DNA from: Flaveria trinervia
Taxonomy: Eukaryota > Streptophyta > Magnoliopsida > Asterales > Asteraceae
Length of the DNA stretch: 64,000 bases
Assembly (NCBI GenBank): GCA_025506515.1
Contig: CM046442.1
Span: 60,497,376-60,561,375, forward strand
Reading direction: 5' to 3'
Shown: in pieces, positions 21,612 through 32,524 of the stretch
Numbering within the stretch: the first letter of the stretch is position 1
Layout of the letters: each line of letters opens with the position of its first letter
The notes under the pieces: model-generated
The model's database searches: none
Seen by the model: only the letters and a program-made list of their open reading frames with translations
What the model was told of the DNA's origin: nothing
Made by a program: the position numbers and the translations under genes

Positions 21612-22378
21612 TGTTAGACCAAAAGAATGAATGAGCCTGATCAGAAAAACCTCTAAGTCCCACAGACATTACAACTGATGAAGAAGATCACAACAGCTGA
21701 AGACATCAGCTGATTACAAGGTCTGAAGACAAAGTCTGAAGACAAGATCTGAAGATTTCTACTGAAGACAAAGTCTGAAAGTAAAGTACTGAAGACAAAG
21801 TCTGAAAGTGAAGTACTGATGACAAAGTCTGAAGCTATCAGCTGAAGCAACGTCTGAAGTAAAAGTCTGAAGAACAAAGACTGAAGACAAAGACTGAAGA
21901 TCAGAGTGATCAGTAATTGTCACAACAGCTGAAGTTATTAACTTCAGTAGTTGTGATGGTTTTCCTTTTCAGTACTTGTAATTTACCTTTCAGTAGTTAT
22001 AGTTTTAGTAGTTTTAGTTTAGTAGTTTTATGTTTTTGTACTTAGCACTCTGAGATGTGATCAGTTGTTGAGAACATTCTTAGTAGTTTGCATAGTTTCA
22101 GTTGTTTGTATAAATCTGTTAGATGTCACTATCAAGTGACATCAGCATACGTCACATTCCTTATATAAGGAATGTTGACCTAGTTGTAACGTGTGACTTT
22201 CAGCCACCACGAAAGCATTTGAATGAAATATTCCTTTTGCAGAATTCTCTTTCTCTCTCTATAACCGTGTACTATTCCATTGAATATCAATTGAGTTCTT
22301 GTTAAATTGTCTAATTCATTGTTCGAATTCTGCTGCAATCTACTCTAATTGATCAAACTTAGATCACTGATCCTAACA
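21612..22378 (+). repeat. S2-a 3' LTR
   Basis: It has the same length as the 5' LTR (767 bp), begins TGTTAGACC and ends CTAACA. HP1 lies at 21921-21955 and the perfect TATA palindrome at 22154-22175. TAGGA follows as the target duplication. Confidence 0.95.
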
Positions 22379-22383
22379 TAGGA

Positions 22384-22988
22384 AACATGTAATACTCTAA
22401 GAAGTTGAAGTTAGCAAGTAAATTTGTGTAAACAATCTGATAGTACCTGAACTTGACCCCCTAAACCATTCCATGTACTATGAAGGAGAGATCCTTAGGA
22501 ATCTGGTCCCATCCTCCATGCTTGTTGGACAAGCTGTGGATAACAACATGAAGCAAGTATTTCCACTAGGATGACTCCTTCCCTTTCCTGAAGGTCTTTA
22601 TAGTGAAATATCCCTTATAGCCCATCTGCTCAAAGGAATGATTTACAACTTCCTTTGGGAAGAACAACTTACCTTTTTCACCATCCAGCTAAAGATGATT
22701 GTTGATGATGGCCGGAGTGATAAAGATTGTTCTCCCCTGCACTGTGGCAAACAGTGCCTTCTCCCCATCCATAATGACCTCTTGGCAGGTCTTCCAAAAT
22801 TCAAGCAAGTGATCCTCATAAAGAGTAGGATCAATGGTAAGGGAGGTGAAGTAGCTAGATAGAGCTAGAAAATGGCAAATCTCTGAGAAACTATCATCTT
22901 TCTCAGAGTTCAACAGAGCAACTTGGTTGTGTTGCCTATGAAGTTGCATGGAAAAATCAGGGTTGTTTCAGAGATTTAGATTGGCCAT
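22384..22988 (-). pseudogene. S1-b env-like third ORF, N-terminal part
   Basis: The first part of the third ORF, separated from the rest by S2-a. ATG at 22988 opens MANLNL and then a TGA at codon 7. The open part 22689-22949 has HNQVALLNS, then IDPTLYEDHLLEFWKTCQEV and IFITPAIINNHL. These match the N-terminal domain in S2 (NPTIYPD..FWTN and VVITP.II) despite low identity, so the S1 and S2 third ORFs are homologous. The sequence continues through frameshifts to the S2-a insertion site. Confidence 0.75.
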
Positions 22989-23709
22989 TTTAAGAAGCTT
23001 AAGGATGAAGAAAGATGAAGAACAAAGGCAGTTCGGAAGTATTTAGGTAAGAGAAATAGTACAAATAAAGAAGATAACGAAAGAGGGGGGAACCGTTGGG
23101 TTTATATTTGAAAAGGATCTGATACAAAGTTAATGAAAGAGGATAAGCTTTGAAATCCGGAAGTCGGTCCCACATCTGAAAAGGTAGTTTGCTTTTGCCC
23201 AAAAAGTAGTTTTTTTGGAAGTAGAGAAATCTTCCGAAGGTTATTTTGCTTTGGAATTTCTTGAAGGAAAGCTTTCGAAGGCAAATTGACTTCGGAAGAT
23301 ATTTCAAAGATTTTTGAGAATTTTTCTTCGGAAGAGATTTAGAACTCAGAGTATTTATTCTATGAAGAATAAAAACTTTTGAAAGAAAATTACCTTTGGA
23401 AGAAAATTTGTTCTTATAAAACATACAAATATTAAAGTTGATTTTAAGCTTCGGAAGATATTTCAAAAATTTCTTCCAAAGGTAAAACTACTTAAGTAGA
23501 TATTTGTTTGCTAAGGCATAAATTTTCTTCCGAAGTTAAATTTAAATCTTCCGAAGGATAAAGATATCAAGATTATCAGAAGTGTAAGGAATGTCTTTTT
23601 TAAAAAGATTTTACTTCCAAAGAGAACAAGGCTTATGAAGGTGATAAAGTAAATAACTTAGGACACATAGGTTGTTTTAGAAAAAAATATGATTAACTTT
23701 TAAGAAAAG
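22989..23709 (-). repeat. S1-b RNase H to env spacer with CTTCCGAAG motifs and TATA box
   Basis: The stretch is non-coding. CTTCCGAAG or CTTCGGAAG occurs at 23231, 23290, 23326, 23449, 23527 and 23548, with near copies between. A TATAAA on the sense strand (plus 23101-23106) lies about 112 bases before the env ATG at 22988. S1-d has a TATA-like box at nearly the same distance. Confidence 0.7.
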
Positions 23710-24102
23710 CTACTCAAAGTTAATCATCTCAATTGCTGATACAAGATATTTGAATCTTTGTTGATCAAAATCTTTGGTGAATAAATTAGCATATTGTTCA
23801 TTTGTGTTAACCTTGACTAGTTTGATTAATCCCCTTTCAAAATGATCTCTAATCAAATGATACCTGATATTGATATGCTTTGTCCTTGAGTGTTGCATAA
23901 GATTTTCTATGATTGAGATAACACTATTATTGTCTATGTGGATGAGAGTCTCCTTGAAGTTGATTCCATAGTCCAGCATCTGATTTTGAATCCAAAGCAC
24001 TTGAGCACAGCAGCTTTCAGTAGCAATGTATTCAGCCTTAGCAGTTGATGCAGATACACATGATTGTTTCTTACATTGCCAAGAGACTATCCTTCCATAC
24101 AA
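23710..24102 (-). pseudogene. S1-b RNase H
   Basis: An open 130-codon domain. The blocks SWQCKKQSCVSASTAKAEYIA (the usual TAEAEY is TAKAEY here, one Glu changed to Lys), IHIDNNSVISII, RTKHINIRYHLIRDHF and ANLFTKDFD are visible. It is closed by TAA after MINFE and followed by the spacer before the third ORF. Confidence 0.85.
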
Positions 24103-25214
24103 AAATTGACATCCCCCTGATGTAGACTTTCAAGTCATATTGCAGCCACCATAGTCACTATCTGTATAGGAATACAGATTAAAGTTAGAGTTCTTTGGAT
24201 ACCAAAGGCCAAGGGATGGAGCACCTTTGAGATATTTTAGAATTCTTTTGACAGTGATCAGGTGTGACATCTTGGGTTTAGCTTGATATCTTGCACAGAT
24301 ACATGTAGCACACATGATATCAAGCCTGCTTGTTGTGAGGTACATAAAAGACCCAATCATTGCCCTGAAGAGATGCTCATCAACACACTCCCCCTCAAGA
24401 TCAGGTCCGAGGGAGTGGTTTTCGGCTATGGGTGTCTTAGCAACCTTACAATCAGTCATGTTGAATCTTTTAAGTATGTCTTGAACATACTTTGACTGAT
24501 TTATGAAGATGCCATTGTCACTCATTTCAAACCTAGTGACCCAAAGAAAGACATTTAGTTCCCCCATGGCACTCATTTCAAACCTGTCTTTCATTAACTT
24601 TTCAAATTATTTGCAGTGCTTTGAATTAGTTGACCCAAAGATAATGTCATCCACATATACTTGAACTAGCATAATATCATTTCTTGTTCCTTTGATGAAG
24701 AGAGTTTCATCAATAGTACCCTTCTTGTAGCCATGCTGACAATGATACTGTGATAGAGTCTTATACCACTTCCTTGGTGCAGCCCATAAAGAGCCTTATC
24801 AAGCTTGCAGACATAATCAGGATGATCAGGATTTGCAAACCCAGGTGGTTGTTTGACATACACCTTTTCATCAATAACCCCATAAAGAAAAGCACACTTG
24901 ACATCAAGCTGGTAAACATTGAAGTTCTTGGATGTAGCAAAAGCTAGGAATATCCTAACAGCTTCAAGTCTTGCCACAAGAGCAAAGACATCTATGTAAT
25001 CAATTCCTTATTCTTAAGTATACCCTTGAACAACTATTCTAGCCTTGTTCTTGATGACAAGTCCTTTGTAATCCTTCTTATTTCTGAACAACCATTTGGT
25101 TCCTATAATAGTCTTCCTATGAGGAAGAGGACATAGGTTCCAAACCTTTTTCTTTGGAATTGAAGCAACTCCTTTTACATAGCTTCAACCCAACTTTCAT
25201 CCTTTAGAGCCTTA
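24103..25214 (-). pseudogene. S1-b reverse transcriptase
   Basis: Copia RT with the catalytic YVDD (plus 24646-24657) and upstream VYQLDVKCAFLYG carrying the first Asp. 24130-24594 reads the thumb and connection (GIFINQSKYVQDILKRF, MIGSFMYLTTSRLDIM). The N-terminal part (25010-25214) has several frameshifts and a premature stop. No single open frame covers the domain. Confidence 0.85.
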
Positions 25215-26701
25215 TCAATTTTTTGGCTCTATCTGGGACAAGAAACAAGAGTGAAGACAAACTTTTGCATCATGGGTTTGTCCTCTTGTTCTTACCCCTA
25301 TATCAACATCTCCAATGATGTTTGTGGAAGGGTGAGACTTGTGGATCCTTAGCTGAGGGATCACAACAAGTTGCTTAGACATATCTAAATTAAAGAAATT
25401 TTGAACTGGAAATGAGGATTTACCCTCCACATTAGCACACTTATCAAGATTTACTTGATCTAATGAGTGTGTGACATCATTGATGTTGTCATCAATGGAG
25501 TGGTTATCAGCCTCAAGAAATTCCTGATCACTATCACCACCACCATGTTCTCTAACATTTGAAGCTCCTTCTTCTGTGTTGTGTGCCTTTAAGCTGGAAT
25601 TTGAAAGCACTCTTGAAGCATCTGCAGGATTTGTTATTGATATGCTGGTAGAAGCATCATTTGTAGGATTGGTTACCACCAGAGCTGAAGATGTGTAGCT
25701 TGAAGGTCTTCTTAGCTCAAATCTTGGATCAAGATCACCTGTAGGTAGTATATCTATAGACCCTAAAACATACTCACAAGATTTTTTAAAACAGTTGGTA
25801 ACTAAATCAAGATCAAATAGCAAATCAGGACCAGAACCTTTCACACTAGAAGTGTGCTCATTGAAAGTCACATTGGCTGACTCTTTAACTATTCTAGTTT
25901 TGAGATTGTATACTCTATAAGGCTTAGCTTGGGAAAAGTATCCAATAAAGTGTCCATCATCTGATTTCTCAGCAAACTTGGAAATTTGATCTTTGGTATT
26001 CAAGATGGTGCAAGGACATCCAAATGACCTGAGAAAACCAATGAAAGGTTTCCTCTTGTGCAAGAGTTCATAGGAATCTTACCATGAGTCTTAACAACTA
26101 AAACTCTATTTTGCACATAGTAGACAATGTTGACTGCCTTTGCCCAGAAGGTGATGGGCAGTTTAGAGTCAGACAACATAGTTCTTGCAGCTTCAATAAG
26201 TGTCTTGTTTCTCCTCTCAGCAACACCATTTTGCTGAGGAGTCCTGGGAGCACTATATTGTCTTATAATACCCTTTTCATCACAAAATATATCAAGGATT
26301 TGGTTCTTGAATTCAGTTCCTTGATCACATCTTATGGTCTTGACCTTGTGATCACATTGATTCTCAAACTTTAAGATGAAATTCTTTAAAATCTCAGGAG
26401 TCTCATCCTTAGTTCTAAGAAAAAAGACCCAAATGAATCTTGTAAAGTCATATGTGATCACTAAACAGTAAGAGGTCCTTCCTAGGCTCATTACACTGGT
26501 GGGGCCAAAGAGATCCATATGTAACAAGTGTAAGGGAGTAGTGATGGAGTTTCTTTTCTTTGGCTTGTGAGATACTTTGCGTTGCTTCCCTTTCAGGCAT
26601 ACCACACAGTGATCATCACTTGTAAACTCTTTCTTTGATATTCCAGTTACCAAATCATTCTTAATAAGTTTATTCATGTTCTTAAAGTTTACACGACACA
26701 T
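25215..26701 (-). pseudogene. S1-b integrase with C-terminal linker
   Basis: 26000-26701 carries the integrase core: HMDLFGP (first Asp), RCDQGTEF (second Asp) and NGVAERRNKT (catalytic Glu), so the DDE triad is present. The zinc region keeps CVVCLKGK, but the upstream His is Arg (MCRVNFKN instead of LGH.N). VDDFTRF is TYDFTRF. A frameshift near 26030 leads to 25215-26063, with GFLRSFGCPCTILNT and an S/T-rich linker that ends SQIEPKN before RT. Confidence 0.85.
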
Positions 26702-27130
26702 TCATTTATGCAAGAGGAACTCATCACTATTTGCTTTAGATAGAAAGCATGAAACTTCTCTTGAGGGAGATGTTTCTTGCAATTCCATCTTGTACAGGTT
26801 CCTCTCGTGGGGGCTCTGAGCAGAATATGCTCATGAGGAATGACCAACCAGGGCTTGAGAACAATGCTCTCATGCTTGGTAAAGAGCACGTTATGACTCT
26901 GATCACAAAATTGAGATACACTCAGAAGATTGTACCCAAGCTCCTTGACAAAATTTACCATTTCAATGTTGAGCTTACCATTTGTGACCTTGCCCCTTCC
27001 TATAATGTAAACTCCAGCATTTCCTTCAAAAACAACTGGTCCTCCATCAATTCTTTCAAACCCTTAGAGTAGTGACCTATTGCCTGTCATGTGCTTGGAA
27101 CAACCACTATCAATAATCTATACATTTTTG
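26689..27130 (-). pseudogene. S1-b protease and GAG-pre-integrase domain
   Basis: The aspartic protease motif IIDSGCSKHMTGNRSL is readable near 27068-27118 with DSG intact. The Trp normally before it is a TAG stop. The GAG-pre-integrase domain (26689-26961) reads ELGYNLLSVSQFCDQSH. Frameshifts separate it from integrase. Confidence 0.8.
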
Positions 27131-29896
27131 TTTGTCTTGAGCTGTTCCTACATAAAAGAGATGGTTAGTTACATTTGGAAACCCAAGCCTCATTGGTCTT
27201 GGGCTCATCAAAAGAAGTTGAAGACAATGCAACAGTAATTGTTCCTATAGTCATGCTGGAGGGATCATTTGCTGAAGTTGATGAAGAACTTTCTGCCACT
27301 TGGTTTTTCTTTGACTTCTACACCACCTTTGGAATCTTAGACTTGACCTTCAATACTTCTGAAGTTTTGTTGACTTCGGAAGTTTTGATGACTGGGCCTT
27401 TGGAAGATCTTGCTTTCACTGCAGTAGGCTTCAATACTTCGGAACTATTCCTTTCTTCCGAGACCAAAGTTTCTTCCGAAGGCAAGTTTCCATTTGTCTT
27501 CTTCTTCATTTTAGAGCTTCCGAAGGAAAGAGATTTTCCTTCTAAAGCTGGCTTCTTCTTCTCTAGACTCTTAGAAGTTTCTTTATTTGTAACATGGAGA
27601 GTACTCTTTGGATTGTAAACATAATCCTTAGCAAAGTGAGAGGTACTCCCACACATAACACAGTCCATTTTCTTCCTTCTAGGAGTCTTCTTTTGTGAAC
27701 AAGGTTGAACTTGATTACTTTCACTCTCCATCTTCATCTTCTCAGATGATGTGACAATTCTTGTGGGGTTAGAACTACCTTTGGAGCTTGATGGTTCATG
27801 TTCTACAGCAGTGGTGCACAACTTATAAGCCTTCTTCATGAAAATAGGATGACTTAGACATGAACTAGAACTCTTGTTGTTGGAGTTCAAGTTAGTGTCC
27901 TTAGCTTTAACCATTTCAAATCCTACAGAAATAAAGACTTGTTTCTGTGAAGTGTTGAAGGTGGCCTTGATCTCTTGAGCCTTATTTTCCTTTCTCTTGC
28001 TCTTTCTGATCAAGTTCTTTCTCTTGGACTTGGTCATCCCAAAAGCTTTACTCTCCTTAGGGGGATGATGATCCTTCTTAGAATGCTTTTCTTCACTCCT
28101 CTAAGAGCCATTCTTCATCATCTCCTTTTCATCTTTTTTAGTCAAAGGGTCTATGAGAGGAAGCTTATCTTCATAAGTTCCACACCTAGGAGATCTTACG
28201 GACAAGACTGTGTATGGAGGAGCTATCTCACAAGATCCCAGTCCCTACTTATTCTGATTACAAATGTTTGCATGCAAGAATGTGGATATCATGTTCTTGA
28301 AGGTCTTTTCTTCAAGAACACATTTTTATGCCCTGGCTTTGTAATCACAAGCTCAGCCTGGCATTCAGTCAACTTAGTTATGAGATCATTGATTTGAGTC
28401 CTATAGTTGGTGTGCTAATGTTTAAGAACTGAAATGGTTTTCTCTAAGTCCTCTATCTTTAAGTTATAATCATTTTCAACCTTTTTGAAATCAGATTTTA
28501 AGATATTCAAGGACTCAAGATCAGATCTCATCTCTAAGTTGTAGGACTTGTATCTATTAACTTTAGCAATACATTTAGGAGTGGAAAGATGTTCCAATAC
28601 CTTGGCTTCATCATGGTCAGTCATCAGTGCTTGATTTGAAGATGCATCTTCCACTTGAAAGCTCCAGTCAAAGCCTCATTCTTTAACAACAACTACAACT
28701 TTCTACTTTGACTTCTTATTCTGGTGAGCTCTCTCAGTGTAATTTGGTTTGGCTTGAGTCTGAACACCATTTGTTCTTGGTGCTTTGCATTCTCTAGCAA
28801 AGTGTCCCATCTGGTTACAGTTGTAATACTTTACCCTGCTCTTATCCAGACCAAACTTTCCACTAGCTGCATTGCTTGGAAACTTCCTCCCTATCCCTTT
28901 GTAGAACTTCTTGGCTTTGTGAGTGAGAAGAGCCATCTATTGAACTATCTCCATATACTCCAGATGATCTGGATGGATACAGTCCAAATCTTCAAGGGTG
29001 AAGAAAAAGTTTCCTGTGGAGTCATCAGTAGAAATAAAGGCAAAAGAAGAACTTATCTCTTAGAAAGGACTTCCTTGAGTGTAGCTTTCTCTTAGAGTCT
29101 CTAGGAAGGTGATGAATGGACCCTTTTATGAGTTGTTAGGGTAGCATATGAGATGATGTTGAGATTCTATGCTATCCCTTTCAGTCACATGAAGGGCTGA
29201 ACCCATTTAGTTGCTAGTGTTACCAGATGAGTTTTGCATGTTCATCTCCATCTGGTGTCCATTGAGAATACCACGCAACTTAGTTAGAGTAAGAGTCTTA
29301 AGGTTCTCAGTCCTCTTGATAATAACATAGTAATTTGTCCATTGTCTAGGAAGAGAGGACATGAACTTCCTCACAATGTCTCTGTTCTCAAGAGTTACTC
29401 CAACATCCATTAGAGTATCCATAATCTCAACATACCTGAAGTATTGTTAAGTCATGGTCTCACCTATTTTAAAGGTGAAGTTTTTAAACTGCTACTTGAG
29501 GAGATCCTTCTTGTTCTCCTTGGCTTTAGTAGAGCCTTCATACATAAGCTTTAGTGCTTCCCATAGTTGCTTAGTAGTCTTTCACTTCTTAAAGCCTCTG
29601 TAGATGGAGTTTAGAAGAGCAGTTTGAAAGGCTGTCATGGCTTTTTGATCAATCTCTGTTGTCTTCCTGTCTTCATCAGAGAAATCAGCCACAACATCTA
29701 GAATCATACCACCACCATTAGTAGATGAGGTGCTTGGTATGTAAGGTCCTTCAACAATAGAGTCCTACATCCTAAAGTCTTGAGACTTGATAAAGCCTTC
29801 CATTCTTTGACACCAAGTATCAAAGTCTTCAGGAATGATCAATGGAGGATTTGTCATAGTTCCAGTTTCCATATCAGCCTTAGTGATAGCTGCCAT
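27131..29896 (-). pseudogene. S1-b gag with two damaged zinc knuckles
   Basis: ATG at 29896 opens MAAITKADMETG. Capsid blocks are PPLIIPEDFDTWCQRMEGF and, at 29207-29422, RKFMSSLPRQWTNYY. Knuckle 1 (plus 28787-28828) reads YYNCNQMGHFAREC, where the first Cys is Tyr (codon at 28826-28828). A coiled-coil part lies at 28415-28654. Knuckle 2 near 27620-27665 reads CVMCGSTSHFAKDY, where the last Cys is Tyr. The region 27318-27560 contains the S1 motif CTTCCGAAG inside coding sequence (27374, 27473, 27517), giving repeated SEV residues. Confidence 0.85.
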
Positions 29897-29969
29897 TTGA
29901 GTTGTTAAGTGTATTATGTGTGTGTGAGGAATCTTAAGATGGTGAGACCTTATATCAATAGATTTTCAG

Positions 29970-29983
29970 GCTCTGATACCAAA
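29970..29983 (-). other. S1-b primer-binding site
   Basis: In sense orientation TTGGTATCAGAGC directly follows the 5' LTR. It is of the initiator tRNA-Met type. Confidence 0.9.
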
Positions 29984-30772
29984 TGCAAGACCGTTAGAAG
30001 GGGTAATCACTTTATACAACAAACAACACAATTTGAAGAGAGTTTTTTAGAACACTTAATAGATCAAATAGGGAACTGGTTAACTAAAGTACGAGATGCT
30101 AAGATCACAAGTAAGTAATAGACAGAACAAGATAGCAAACAACATAAGTATTTAGTTTTCAAGAATGCTCTATATTGTTTCTCAAGTTCTATTACAAAGT
30201 GTTACAAAGCATAATGGATAGTTACGAGTACTTGAGATACATATACTACATCCTACAGTCGGCCATACTTTGAAAGCCAGCCGGATACATAAGACTAGAC
30301 AACAAAATCAAATGTAGAGTCAAAAGGCACATTGCCTTTTGACTTGTGACTGTGACATGCCATAGCTCACATCCTAATATATTATAAAAAGGATAAAGTA
30401 TATAAAGTAGAAAGCTCAAATTCAAGACCTTTTCCAAAAGTATGGACCTTTTCACCAACTTGTGAAAGTTGGTGAACTAGACAAAGTCACAGCGGAAAGA
30501 TGGTCTAGCTTTATAGAAAAGTACATCAGATAATAGCATGTACATAAATGTCTGGGAAGAAATCTGTCTTCATATAATGGCTTTGGAAGACTTCATATAT
30601 GGCTTTGGAAGATATTGGTCTTGGCTTCGGAAGATTTTACACTTATAATATTTCTTGTGCAAGATGTAAAACTTTCAAAGCATTTCTACTTCAGTAATTT
30701 AGTGCATTCATGCAAAGTGACTTTGGATGCTTTGAATGTTTTGACTGCATCAGATTTATTAAAATCCTTACA
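29984..30772 (-). repeat. S1-b 5' LTR
   Basis: A 789-bp LTR, the intact-length partner of 6760-7494. It holds the 67 bp missing there. CTTTT at 30773-30777 is the target duplication. Confidence 0.9.
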
Positions 30773-31039
30773 CTTTTATTTGTTATTATTTAACCTACTT
30801 AAATAAAAATACAAATAATTTCTCATGAACAAATTAGCCATATAATTTGTTCTATTTCAAATGCAATAATTTACAAAGCCCATTTTCTAAATTGGTGACA
30901 ATATTTATTTGTTTGATCATATCAACAAATAAATATTTATTGGTGTTTGTTTAGCTTGTTAATGGGTATGACCCGACTTGGATCATAACGTACTAACCAC
31001 ATCAATCTTATATGTGTCTTGGGCATACAAGATCCAACA
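30773..31039 (-). repeat. B-a: copia LTR, part right of S1-b
   Basis: The continuation of the LTR at 6421-6759. It ends GATCCAACA at 31039, the complement of the LTR start TGTTGGATC seen at B-b 40565. It matches B-c 54090-54353 closely. Confidence 0.85.
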
Positions 31040-31835
31040 ATCTCCCACTTGCACAAGATTCATAGAAGATTGATGTAAGCAGTAAATACTGCCAAACAAT
31101 GGTTTACTACCCTTAATACATAAGTCTAAGATCCATTCAATAACATCATCCCCTTCAAGTACCTTACTCAAAAATGTTTTAGGTGAATCAATCATCTATC
31201 CTTTTGTCATAGATGTCATTTTAAATCCTAGATACACAAAGTGATTATTCTCCATTGATACAACTTTAGCAGGCCCTAGACATCCTACTCTCAACGAATA
31301 AGAGAGACAAATCCCATCTTGACTAGATACATCTCTCACAGTCACCTCGTATTATACCTGAATTTAGCCTTATGTACTACCATGTTTCAGAACAGCGAAG
31401 AACTAAGTCAAAGTATAATATTGGGTGAATATAAAGACCCAATATGTATCTTAGGTCAGAGGATACCAAATGATATTCGCCTGTACTCAAAATTATTTAT
31501 GATCGATCAAGAAGATTCCATGTAGTAATATTTGAGATGCGGGTCAGTCCAATATTTGTATCCCACAAATATATATGAACCTTGGCAGCAATCCTTTGCT
31601 CTATATTCATCCATATGAATATCTACCAATCCAAGTTCATAATAGTCTTACCCTCATACTTGTTCCCACAAGAATGAATGATTACGGATGTTTTGAGTAA
31701 ATGATTTACTCATGGATTTTTAACATGCAAAATAGGAACATTAGTTGAATCATTATAACCAAATAATTCATTCAAGTAATAAAGGGTTCTAATATCCAAA
31801 TACAAAATTAAAGATCAAATCCAGTCACTAGAATA
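31040..31835 (-). other. B-a polypurine tract and 3' untranslated region
   Basis: In sense orientation AAGTGGGAGAT abuts the LTR. About 40 bases upstream lies a hairpin with AGTAAA and TTTACT arms (plus 31081-31108), shared with B-c. The rest has no sense ORF and aligns along its length with 54354-55160. An antisense frame at 31319-31525 is open but is a by-product of that similarity. Confidence 0.65.
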
Positions 31836-32524
31836 TCAAAGTCCCATGCCACAAGTATGAATTTCATGCTTTGCATTTTCAAGGAGCTTCGTGAGTGGAT
31901 CTGCAATGTTTTGATCCGTGTGAACTTTGTGAATACATATCTTTCCCTTTTCAACTTCATCCCTTATGTAGTTGAATCTCCGCTCAATATGCCTAGTCTT
32001 TTGATATGCATGAGGTTCCTTGATTTGAGCAATTGCACCCTTGTTATCACAAAAAATTTCTAGGGGGTCCTGAATGGAAGAGACCACCCCTAGATCGGCA
32101 ATGAAAATTTTCAACCATGTAGCTTCTTGAGCTGCTAATGAAGCGGCGATGCATTTTGTCTCTATGGTTGATAATGCCACCACATCTTGCTTAGAACTCT
32201 TCCAAGAGACTGCTCCTCCATTCAAGATGAAAATGTATCCCGATTGTGATCGTGAATCATCTCGTTTAATTTGGAAACTCGCATCCATGTAGCCTTTTAC
32301 CACGAGTTCCTCCTCACTAGATCCATAGATTAGGAACATATCTTTAGTCCTCCTAGGTACTTAAGTATGTTCTTAACAACCATCCAACGACTATTTCCAG
32401 GATTTTGCTTGTATCGGCTTGTCATGCTCAAAGAGCATGACACGTCCGGCCTAGTGCATATCATTGTGTACATGATGGATTCTATAGAAGACGCATACAG
32501 GATTCCCTTCATTTTGTCTTGTCC
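31836..32524 (-). pseudogene. B-a reverse transcriptase end and RNase H
   Basis: 31836-32339 is an open 167-codon RNase H: YMDASFQ with Asp, LSTIETKCIAAS (STxEAEY altered to ETKC), FCDNKGAIAQIKEP, RHIERRFNYIRDEV and IADPLTKLL. The RT end (MYTMICTRPDVSCSLSMTSRY) lies at 32330-32512 in an overlapping frame, with a frameshift near 32335. The copy stops near 32524 in RT and is joined to S1-c. Confidence 0.9.

Larger units (their letters stand above)
10737..22378 (+). mobile_element. S2-a: complete Sirevirus-like copia element with TSD
   Basis: An 11,642-bp plus-strand element with two 767-bp LTRs, each TG..CA, and a perfect 5-bp target duplication TAGGA (10732-10736 and 22379-22383). Order is LTR, PBS, gag, protease, integrase, RT, RNase H, motif-rich spacer with TATA box, env-like ORF, polypurine tract, LTR. 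It sits inside the env-like ORF of S1-b, in opposite orientation. By-eye alignment of the LTRs gives roughly 20 substitutions and 4 single-base indels. The pol region is far more damaged than that would suggest. Confidence 0.95.
6760..30772 (-). mobile_element. S1-b: complete Sirevirus-like copia element, host of S2-a
   Basis: A minus-strand element bounded by two related LTRs (6760-7494 and 29984-30772) and the 5-bp repeat CTTTT (6755-6759 and 30773-30777). Removing the nested S2-a leaves about 12.4 kb. Sense order is 5' LTR, PBS, gag with two zinc knuckles, protease, integrase, RT, RNase H, a spacer with TATA-like box, an env-like ORF, polypurine tract and 3' LTR. This order with a third ORF is that of Sireviruses, from established knowledge. 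All ORFs are broken by stops or shifts, so it is not autonomous now. Confidence 0.9.

Noticed and set aside
31319..31525. Plus-strand frame similar to 54607-54858
   Set aside because: It is antisense to the 3' UTR of B-a and B-c. The similarity is explained by the shared repeat, and the frame is not kept at both ends.
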